Below are positions 4,134-10,076 of a stretch of DNA of 10,076 nt, piece after piece. Origin of the DNA: a bacterium (GTDB lineage: Bacteria; Vulcanimicrobiota; CADAWZ01); NCBI GenBank assembly GCA_024409025.1, contig JAKSUM010000021.1, forward strand, positions 1-10,076. The letters are read 5' to 3'. A model generated the notes under the pieces. That model was not told where the DNA came from. It saw only the letters and a program-made list of their open reading frames with translations, and searched no databases. The position numbers and the translations under genes are program-made. Positions within the stretch are counted from its first letter, which is position 1. Each line of letters begins with the position of its first letter.

Positions 4134-6569
4134 ATGGCTATTTTTTGCCCTAATTCCGATTGCGGAATCGAATTGGATGATTCCTTTTCTTTTTGTCATC
4201 ATTGCGGCAGTCCTGTAAGAAAACAGTGCCATGTATGTGGTAAGGTTTTGGCTTATGATGCGAATATATGCTCGTCATGTGGAGCATCTTTGGTTCATAA
4301 ATGTTCTTCTTGCAATAAAAGCTTTCCGCTTGATTATAAGGTATGCCCTTATTGTTCAGAGCCGCTTGAAAAAAAGTGTAATTCATGTGGTACAGTACTT
4401 CCGCCTGCTTTTAGGGCTTTTAAGGTTTGTCCTTATTGCGCCGAGCCTCTTGAAAAAAAATGCAGTTCCTGCGGAAGGAAGATGGAAAAAGATTTTATCC
4501 TTTGTCCATATTGTGGTGATTCTTTAGGAAAAGAATCTGTCGATTTAAAGGAAGAGGCCAGAAGAAAAGCCGAAGAAGAGGCTAGAAGAAAAGCCGAAGA
4601 AGAGGCTAGAAGAAAAGCCGAGGAAGAGGCTAGAAGAAAAGCCGAAGAAGAGGCTAGAAGAAAAGCCGAAGAAGAGGCAAGAAGAAAGGCCGAGGAAGAG
4701 GCTAGAAAAAAAGCCGAAGAAGAGGCTGGTTTATTTGACAGTCTTTCTTCAGTATCTGTAAATATATTTTCTGATTTAGCTTCGGAAGAACTGTTTGATT
4801 TACAGGCGGATCTAAAGGAAGACGCTTCTGATGAAGGCGTTTCTGATCTAATTGGAGATATTGAAATAGATGACGGTTTGGATTTGGACAATTCTTCAAC
4901 CGTTTTTTCTGAAGAATTAAGCTTAGATGATGATTTTAGCTTGATGAATGAAGATGAGTCTGAATTAAATAATGAGGATTTGCCGAAAGCTTCTGATTTA
5001 TTTGCGATTGACTCTGCGGAGGCAAATATATTTGCCCAGTTTGCAGAAGAGGATGAGCTTATTGATAATGCGGAGCATGTTGAAATTCTGCAGGAGTCTA
5101 ATGTATTTGCCCAATTTATTGATGATTCGGAGGAAGATGAAGAGTCTATAGATTTGACGACAGAGACTAATGTGTTTGCCCAGTTTATTGATGATGACGA
5201 TGAGCAGCCTGAAGATTCGTCGTCTGGCAAGCTGGCGGCGGAACCTAATGTTTTTGCACAGTTTATAGATGAAGATGATGAAAATGATGAATCATCTTCA
5301 TCTGTTGATAATTCTGTTTCTAAATCTGATGAGGAAAAATCTCCAGAGCCTTCTGTTTCTGCTCTAAGTTATCTTGGAGTTATTGATAATGAATTTTCCT
5401 TGGATGAGGAATTTACTCTTGATAATGAGATAAATGATTTGACATCTGTTCCGTCAGCTTTTGCTGGTGGCGGTGACGGTCATTGTTCGGATAAGATTAA
5501 GGATGATAAACATGATGCGGACGACAATAAGAAGCAGGAGCTTGTTAAAAAGCCTGCTTTTACAAAGAAGCCAGAGCCTCCGCATGAAGATGAAGAGCCA
5601 TGGAAGCCTGAATTCGTTAAAAAGAACGAATTCAAGAAAAAGCCTGACCCTGTTAAGCACGATGATTCGGATGAATCAAGAAAGCCGGAGTTTATTAAAA
5701 AGACCGCGCTTCAGAAAAAAGCCCAGTTCTCGAAAAAGACTGATGCCGAGCCTAAGAATATTCAGACTCAAAAGCCTTCTGTTTCGGAATTGAAGAAGGA
5801 TTCTGCTGCTAACAGTAAAGCGGTTGTTTCACCAGCTTTAGCCACTGCAGTCAAACCTGCTTTTAAAAAGCCTGATGATGCCAAGCCGTCCATTAAGAGG
5901 ACAGTGCATGACAATAAGCCTAAAGATAAGCATGCTGAAGCCGCTGTCGGCAATAACCGCCGGACTCCTTCCGTAAAATCCTTATTGGAAATAGGGGATG
6001 TTCTTGAATTTGGACGGTATGCTTATGAGGATAACGGAGTTGAGCGTCCGGTAAAATGGAAGATTCTTGATATTAAAGACGGCAAATACCTTCTTTTCTC
6101 CCAGATAGCCATATTCGGAATGAAATTTAACGATGATTACAGTGATATTACATGGTCTGAATCCGATCTCAGACAATGGCTAAATACTGAATTTTATGAA
6201 TCAGCCTTTACTGAGAATGAAAAAAATCAGCTTTCTTTTGTAAATACAAGAGCTGAAACATCTGTCTGTTGTCCTGTTGTTATACCTGGGGGAGTTATTG
6301 ATAAGGTTTTTTGCCTGTCAAAGAGCGAGGCTATGAAATATTTTTGCGATAATTCGCTTAGGAAGAGAAAGGCAACCCCTTACGCCCAGGCTCAAGGGGC
6401 GTATGCAAATGATTTTGGATATTGTTATTATTGGCTCCGCTCGCAGAGCATAGATTTACGTAATGCCATGTATGTTAATGACAGCGGTGGAATTGACAGC
6501 GAAGGCTTTAGCGTAACAAGCGCCTTTAGTGCCGTCTGTCCTGCGATATGGGTTGATATGTCGAAATAA
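4134..6569 (+). CDS. five-zinc-ribbon / repeat-helix / disordered / DUF6273-like mosaic protein
   Basis: This 811-residue protein has four distinct parts. Residues 5-127 hold five Cys4 zinc ribbons (5/10/21/24, 32/35/46/49, 57/60/71/74, 82/85/99/102, 110/113/124/127). Residues 140-195 are seven copies of EEARRKAE, likely a rigid single alpha-helix. Residues about 200-455 are acidic and disordered, with N-[IV]-F-A-Q-F at 298, 323, 346 and 372 and a weaker NIFSDL at 210. Residues about 465-600 are basic and Lys/Pro-rich with KPEF[VI]KK repeats. Residues about 617-811 resemble DUF6273 (GDVLEFGRY, WKILD, TWSESDLRQWLNTEF, YWLRS, CPAIWVDM), a domain of unknown function. There is no signal peptide or membrane segment, so it is probably cytosolic. 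AAAGG (4121-4125) precedes the ATG by eight bases. The layout suggests a multivalent adaptor; that is inference. Confidence 0.9.
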   Translation: MAIFCPNSDCGIELDDSFSFCHHCGSPVRKQCHVCGKVLAYDANICSSCGASLVHKCSSCNKSFPLDYKVCPYCSEPLEKKCNSCGTVLPPAFRAFKVCPYCAEPLEKKCSSCGRKMEKDFILCPYCGDSLGKESVDLKEEARRKAEEEARRKAEEEARRKAEEEARRKAEEEARRKAEEEARRKAEEEARKKAEEEAGLFDSLSSVSVNIFSDLASEELFDLQADLKEDASDEGVSDLIGDIEIDDGLDLDNSSTVFSEELSLDDDFSLMNEDESELNNEDLPKASDLFAIDSAEANIFAQFAEEDELIDNAEHVEILQESNVFAQFIDDSEEDEESIDLTTETNVFAQFIDDDDEQPEDSSSGKLAAEPNVFAQFIDEDDENDESSSSVDNSVSKSDEEKSPEPSVSALSYLGVIDNEFSLDEEFTLDNEINDLTSVPSAFAGGGDGHCSDKIKDDKHDADDNKKQELVKKPAFTKKPEPPHEDEEPWKPEFVKKNEFKKKPDPVKHDDSDESRKPEFIKKTALQKKAQFSKKTDAEPKNIQTQKPSVSELKKDSAANSKAVVSPALATAVKPAFKKPDDAKPSIKRTVHDNKPKDKHAEAAVGNNRRTPSVKSLLEIGDVLEFGRYAYEDNGVERPVKWKILDIKDGKYLLFSQIAIFGMKFNDDYSDITWSESDLRQWLNTEFYESAFTENEKNQLSFVNTRAETSVCCPVVIPGGVIDKVFCLSKSEAMKYFCDNSLRKRKATPYAQAQGAYANDFGYCYYWLRSQSIDLRNAMYVNDSGGIDSEGFSVTSAFSAVCPAIWVDMSK
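4551..4727 (+). repeat. 24-bp coding tandem repeat, seven full copies
   Basis: Seven 24-bp units close to GAAGAGGCTAGAAGAAAAGC plus CGAA run from 4551 to 4718, with a partial eighth (GAAGAGGCT) to 4727. Copies are near identical, differing at scattered third positions and one R-to-K change in the seventh. They encode EEARRKAE. Such near-perfect repeats are prone to slippage and to in-frame length variation between strains. Confidence 0.95.
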
Positions 6570-6603
6570 AAAAAAGCAGAGACTTGAGTCTCTGCTTTTT
6601 TTT
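6568..6603. terminator. bidirectional rho-independent terminator between convergent genes
   Basis: GCAGAGAC (6576-6583) pairs with GTCTCTGC (6588-6595) around a TTGA loop. The stem is flanked by eight A on the left and eight T on the right, so it can stop transcription from both directions. It overlaps the stop codons of both the zinc-ribbon gene and the minus-strand gene. Confidence 0.93.
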
Positions 6604-8362
6604 ATTGAAATTGTGAAAATTCAAAAGTCGGGAAAAGAAAATGCAGCAGCGGTTTCATCATATGACCTGGTATAAGAATTATATAAGACATTAATATTAC
6701 CACAAATGCTATGATGCCGCCTATAGACCATTTTAGCTGCTTTTCTTTAAATTCGTCAGCCGACAGGAATTTATTATTATATTTCCATGCTAAAAAATTG
6801 CCCGTAAAGCCCAATGCGATTGCGATCAATATATATGCAATGAGAATCTGCTTTGTATATTCCGTGAAATGCAGTGACAATATTGGCATGATGAGAAGGG
6901 TAATTCCAACTAAAGCATTGAGGTTCCCCCATGCCCATATTGGAGTGATGAATAGGGCGCCGAAGTTTATAAGGCCTATTTTCTCTACTGAATAACGGAA
7001 TGTTTTTTCTAAATGAGGATTTTTTGCCGCCTCTTCATATCTTTTGATTTCGCTTTCGCTTATGTTTTTGCTGCGCTCTATTGCCGGATCATTTTCTGTA
7101 ATCTGGAGGGCTATGCTCGGATGAGGCTGGCGCTGCTCCTGTTTTTTCCTTTTAGGCGGCTCTATGTATTTCCGTCCTGATTCTTCTCTGATTTGATATT
7201 GATTATTATCCTGTCTGTCTGTGGCTTTCCCGTTGTTAAGCCGGTCATAATCTGCGATATCTGTCCGATTCACGATTTTTGGGGCAGACTCGCTATTTCT
7301 TACTGGAGCTTCAATGAAATGTTTTTCTTTTATATTGTCTGTAGCAGGAGAGGCATTTACCGTTTCCTGTTTCGGAATTTCGCTGCGGCTTTTCCTTACT
7401 GGAGCTTCAATAAAGGATTTTTGCTTCTCCTTTGCATTCTCACGCTCTGATTCGGGATTCTGACTGCCTGAAATCATATCTTCGTTATTCTTTACATCCG
7501 GCGTGTGCGGGCTTTTGGGCTCCGATGACGGAGTGAATTTCTGAAGAGCCTGGCTGAAGTCATTTTTCATCTGCTCGTTTATTGGCATCAGGCTTGCAGC
7601 CTTGTTGTCCTGTATCGGACCTATTGGATTTTGTATGCCTGCTACAGCGTCAGGCTTTGAAATGCTGTTTTGACGAAGATTGGGAATCTGCTGATTCGTC
7701 TGGGCTGTGGATGTGCCTATGTTTAAATTAAGCCTGCCAGCATCAGGATTATTTTTATCTCTGCCAACTGTCGGAAAATCATGTATGGCATGTTCCTGAT
7801 GGCTTATTTCGGTCATCTGCCGTAATCCGGTCTGCTGTGACTGAGCACGGCTTCCGCTTTCGTTAAGTCTGTCGATCTGAAGGACATTTTGGGGTCTGTC
7901 GATGCTATGAGCAAGATTGAAAGAATCCTGATTGACAGCCTGTGGCGGAGCAGGCTGCTGACTTTGGGATGAACGGGCATTTAAATTAAGCCGGTTCATT
8001 GGAGTCATACCTTGAATTTTGCTTTCTCTGGCAGCCGGCTGGGGAGAAAATCCCTGTCTTCCCAGAGGCGCCATATTGTTAGAAGGAGAGCCGGAATTCA
8101 GAATAGACTGCCGCCTGAGGGGAGACATATTCCTCTGTTGAGCGGATGCGGGCTGCCTTATTGAAATGATTTGGGGAGCCGCTTCTTTATTGGAAGACTG
8201 ACCTGAGCTTAAACTGATTCCATGTTGCCCTTGCATGACCTGCCTCATATCATTATATCCGGCATTGTCCGGTCTGAAGAATCTCGACTGCCTCTGGCCC
8301 TGCTGTCCAAAGGAATTGCTTCCTGGAGAATTTTGTCCTCCTGATGGATATCTGTTGTTCAT
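6602..8362 (-). CDS. hypothetical protein: long disordered N-terminus and C-terminal membrane domain
   Basis: I do not recognise this 586-residue protein as a named family. Residues 1 to about 440 are rich in Gln, Asn, Ser and Pro and look disordered. Short repeats occur: FIEAPVR at 317 and 349 with a variant YIEPPKR at 399; RLNLN; and SPLRRQ / APLGRQ / TPMNR. Residues about 442-586 form a membrane domain: INFGALFITPIWAWGNLNA, hydrophobic segments at about 482-499, 505-527 and 545-569, a GNFLAWKYNN loop and EFKEKQLKWSIGG. That W..GN / GN..AW / F...Q..W pattern resembles small multi-pass domains often fused to zinc ribbons in gut bacteria (DUF2628-like). The long tail would probably lie in the cytoplasm. 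The ATG at 8362 lacks a good Shine-Dalgarno site (AAGGA is about 25 bases away), so the start is uncertain. Confidence 0.85.
   Translation of the reverse strand: MNNRYPSGGQNSPGSNSFGQQGQRQSRFFRPDNAGYNDMRQVMQGQHGISLSSGQSSNKEAAPQIISIRQPASAQQRNMSPLRRQSILNSGSPSNNMAPLGRQGFSPQPAARESKIQGMTPMNRLNLNARSSQSQQPAPPQAVNQDSFNLAHSIDRPQNVLQIDRLNESGSRAQSQQTGLRQMTEISHQEHAIHDFPTVGRDKNNPDAGRLNLNIGTSTAQTNQQIPNLRQNSISKPDAVAGIQNPIGPIQDNKAASLMPINEQMKNDFSQALQKFTPSSEPKSPHTPDVKNNEDMISGSQNPESERENAKEKQKSFIEAPVRKSRSEIPKQETVNASPATDNIKEKHFIEAPVRNSESAPKIVNRTDIADYDRLNNGKATDRQDNNQYQIREESGRKYIEPPKRKKQEQRQPHPSIALQITENDPAIERSKNISESEIKRYEEAAKNPHLEKTFRYSVEKIGLINFGALFITPIWAWGNLNALVGITLLIMPILSLHFTEYTKQILIAYILIAIALGFTGNFLAWKYNNKFLSADEFKEKQLKWSIGGIIAFVVILMSYIILIPGHMMKPLLHFLFPTFEFSQFQ
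7300..7411. repeat. 16-bp direct repeat pair within the minus-strand gene
   Basis: TTACTGGAGCTTCAAT is identical at 7300-7315 and 7396-7411. It encodes the IEAPV part of the repeated FIEAPVR peptide motif on the minus strand. The 96-bp spacing is a multiple of three, so recombination between copies would keep the frame. Confidence 0.8.
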
Positions 8363-8735
8363 TATATCTGAATCGACTTTCTGTCCTTATTTCTTGCAAA
8401 AAAAAATGTCAAATTCGCTTTCTGTCCTCTAAAAACGATTCTTCAAAACATCCTCATTATCCTTTTTTCCCTTGTCAGTGAAACCTTTATAAGATAAAAA
8501 AAAGACCGGATAATGCATGGAAGTCCAAACAGCTTTACCATATTATTCAATAAAAAAATACCAAGAGATATTTACATCAATCTATTTAAAATAATATACA
8601 AAAAAAAACTTTACTTTACAAAAAAAAATATATTCAATGCTCAATTTTTTTAACACGAAGTCCTATATAATAAATATAAATCAGGACAGCCGCTAAGCGG
8701 TTGATACAAAGAAATGTGAAAAGGGGATTCAAATA
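8363..8735. promoter_or_regulatory. AT-rich divergent intergenic region with phased A-tracts
   Basis: No gene is visible here. It separates the minus-strand membrane protein gene from the plus-strand ArdC-like gene. It contains a direct repeat CTTTCTGTCCT (8377-8387 and 8418-8428); a TTGACA on the minus strand (8407-8412) without a convincing -10; an inverted repeat CATTATCC (8455-8462) / GGATAATG (8508-8515); and two copies of TACAAAAAAAAA exactly 20 bp apart (8597-8608 and 8617-8628). A plus-strand -10 box TATAAT lies at 8666-8671, and a small hairpin CCGC-TAA-GCGG at 8690-8700. The A-tracts, two helical turns apart, suggest bent DNA or an UP element upstream of that promoter. Confidence 0.5.
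8666..8671 (+). promoter_or_regulatory. -10 box for the ArdC-like gene
   Basis: A perfect TATAAT lies 65 bases before the ATG at 8736. No recognisable -35 is present; only AT-rich sequence and A9 tracts lie at about -50 and -70 relative to the inferred start, which could act as an UP element. The 5' untranslated region would include the short hairpin at 8690-8700. Confidence 0.4.
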
Positions 8736-9467
8736 ATGACAGACAGAGAAAAAAGAGCAGAATATGAAAAAAAAGCAATAGCAGACCGCATAAGTATTCT
8801 TGATAATGAAGACAATTATAAGGCTTATCTTGCAAAAATGGCTTTATTTCACTATTACAGTTGCAGAAACATAATTCTTATTGACTGGCAGAATCCTAAC
8901 GCATCCTGGCTTGAAAGCTTCAGCTTTTGGAAGAAAAACGGCAGAATTGTAAAAAAAGGGGAAAAATCAATCAGGATTATTGCTCCTATAGTTTCATCGA
9001 AAAAGACCGAAGAGCCGGATGAGCTGATTCCATACGCATATACTAATATTTCCCTTTTTGATTTTTCCCAGACTGAACCGAGCCGTTGGAGAACATCATC
9101 AGCATTTCAGGCAAATCCTGATACTGTACTAAATTATGAGACAATAGCCGGAAGACTTGGAGCAATATGCGGTAATTCAAGCGCCTTCAGCTCAAAAATA
9201 TCCGAAGACAAGAAAATTAAGATGATTGTTTATAAGACGGTCTATTCTATGCTCGGCTGCATGGCTCCTGATAAAAAGAATCTTGAAATGGAAGCTTTAA
9301 GCGCGCTTTATGTCGTATGCTCAGCTTTAAAGCTTGGTATTTCCGATATAAATCTTCACGGCATGAAAAATTGGGCAGAAGGCAAATCGGTTAAGGAACG
9401 GGCAAAAAGTCTTGAAAGAATCCGCAAGGCTGCCCATGCAATCATCGAACAGGTCAAAAATTCATAA
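8736..9467 (+). CDS. ArdC-like protein with degenerate metallopeptidase motif
   Basis: ArdC-family proteins have an N-terminal single-stranded-DNA-binding domain and often a zinc metallopeptidase; they protect incoming mobile DNA from host restriction. In this 243-residue protein the N-terminal domain is clear: SCRNIILIDWQNPNASWLES (42-61), FWKKNGRIVKKGEKSIRIIAPI (64-85, with the W..NGR.VKKGEK signature) and SLFDFSQTE (106-114). The C-terminal part aligns with the peptidase region (METEA-like EMEALSALYVVCSALKLGI, 184-202, then a terminal helix). The HExxH motif expected near 166-170 reads Y-K-T-V-Y, so both His ligands and the catalytic Glu appear lost. AAGGGG (8721-8726) precedes the ATG by nine bases. 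It lies 53 bases upstream of a DUF2800 gene, which supports a phage or integrative-element origin. The domain call is from memory of the family. Confidence 0.72.
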   Translation: MTDREKRAEYEKKAIADRISILDNEDNYKAYLAKMALFHYYSCRNIILIDWQNPNASWLESFSFWKKNGRIVKKGEKSIRIIAPIVSSKKTEEPDELIPYAYTNISLFDFSQTEPSRWRTSSAFQANPDTVLNYETIAGRLGAICGNSSAFSSKISEDKKIKMIVYKTVYSMLGCMAPDKKNLEMEALSALYVVCSALKLGISDINLHGMKNWAEGKSVKERAKSLERIRKAAHAIIEQVKNS

Positions 9468-9520
9468 TTCGGCTGTATTTCCATACATATTTGATATAAA
9501 TAAATAAGGCGGTGTATATA

Positions 9521-10076
9521 ATGAATTTAAAACATGCGTTATTAAGTCCTTCGTCAGCATCCCGCTGGATTCAATGTCCTCCTTCAGCGCGTGAATGCGA
9601 AAAAATTCCGAATAAATCCTCATCATATTCGAAAGAGGGCTCTTTGGCCCATAAATGCTGCGAGCGTCTGCTCATTAATCATGATGAAGGTATATCGTGG
9701 ATGGAATCTGAGAATATCAGTAAAGAGATGCGTGAGCATGCGGAATCATATTATAGTGAGGTTATGTCGCTAAAGGCAGAGCTTGAACAGCGTCATGGCG
9801 AGTCTGCCGAGCTTGGCATTGAGGTCAGCCTCGCTTTTGACGAGTGGATTCCGGAGAGCTTCGGTACTGCGGATGCCGTGTTGGCATGCGGCTCGGAATT
9901 ATGGGTTATTGACTTCAAATACGGAGAAGGCATTCCTGTCCAAGCTGTTGGCAATCCTCAGTTGCGCATATATGCTGCTGGGGCATTACGGAAATATGAT
10001 ACTGAAGGAAAGATACGTGATATCGGACTGAGAATAATCCAGCCTCGTAATAAATCATTGACAGACGGAATGACAG
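9521..10076 (+). CDS. DUF2800 family PD-(D/E)XK nuclease-like protein, 3' end beyond window
   Basis: The first 185 codons are present and remain open to the window edge. HALLSPSSASRWIQCPPSAR (5-24) followed by KEGSLAHKCCE is the hallmark N-terminus of the phage-associated DUF2800 family, related to Cas4/RecB-type nucleases. Candidate active-site residues are Glu101 (IEVSL), Asp118 (FGTADA), Asp131 and Lys133 (VIDFKYG) and Gln147 (NPQLRIYA), all present. In phages this family usually precedes an ssDNA-binding-like DUF2815 protein and a PolA-type DNA polymerase, so those are expected just downstream. AAGGCGG (9506-9512) precedes the ATG by eight bases. It is probably in one operon with the ArdC-like gene. 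Shorter open frames inside this interval are shadows. Confidence 0.88.
   Translation, partial: MNLKHALLSPSSASRWIQCPPSARECEKIPNKSSSYSKEGSLAHKCCERLLINHDEGISWMESENISKEMREHAESYYSEVMSLKAELEQRHGESAELGIEVSLAFDEWIPESFGTADAVLACGSELWVIDFKYGEGIPVQAVGNPQLRIYAAGALRKYDTEGKIRDIGLRIIQPRNKSLTDGMT

Noticed and set aside
4433..5230. 265-codon minus-strand open frame rich in Ser
   Set aside because: It is a shadow of the Glu/Asp-rich and EEARRKAE repeat part of the zinc-ribbon gene; GAA/GAT codons read in reverse give Ser and Phe.
8361..8366. TATAAT on the minus strand as promoter of the membrane protein gene
   Set aside because: It overlaps the ATG of that gene, so transcription would start inside the coding region; the upstream TTGACA (8407-8412) is too far away to pair with it.
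9591..10031. Two plus-strand open frames of 60 and 82 codons
   Set aside because: They lie inside the DUF2800 gene in other frames and have no family features.

Overview
The window is AT-rich bacterial DNA with standard stop codons and strong Shine-Dalgarno sites. It suggests a low-GC, probably host-associated or gut anaerobe. An exported cyclophilin with a plain signal peptide fits a diderm but does not prove one. The species cannot be assigned; Firmicutes, Synergistota or Spirochaetota would all fit.

Left part (1-2860): the remains of a type I (most likely I-B-like) CRISPR-Cas locus. It holds the 3' half of cas3, whose reading frame appears broken near an A7 tract at the window edge. A leader of about 200 bp follows, with a near-consensus promoter (TTGACA-N17-TAAAAT), and then a minimal array of two perfect 30-bp repeats and one clear 35-bp spacer. 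No cas4, cas1 or cas2 follows cas3. About 1.15 kb downstream, a third, degenerate copy of the repeat overlaps the stop codon of an unrecognised coding unit. The array is therefore interrupted by, or hosts, a gene cassette (1593-2627), which is itself split by an in-frame amber codon. The CRISPR promoter points into this cassette. This is the most unusual structure in the window.

Middle part (2865-8362): two tandem cyclophilin-type peptidyl-prolyl isomerases, the first cytosolic and the second with a signal peptide, end at a rho-independent terminator. An 811-residue mosaic protein follows: five zinc ribbons, seven copies of an EEARRKAE helix encoded by a 24-bp tandem repeat, an acidic disordered region with repeated N-[IV]-F-A-Q-F motifs, a basic K/P region, and a C-terminal DUF6273-like domain. 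Facing it across a shared bidirectional terminator is a minus-strand gene for a 586-residue protein with a long Q/N/S/P-rich disordered N-terminus and a C-terminal membrane domain. No function is established for either.

Right part (8363-10076): an AT-rich intergenic region with helically phased A-tracts and a -10 box precedes two same-strand genes of phage or integrative-element type. One is an ArdC-like protein whose metallopeptidase motif looks destroyed. The other is a DUF2800-family PD-(D/E)XK nuclease-like protein that runs off the window. This looks like the start of a prophage or mobile-element replication module.
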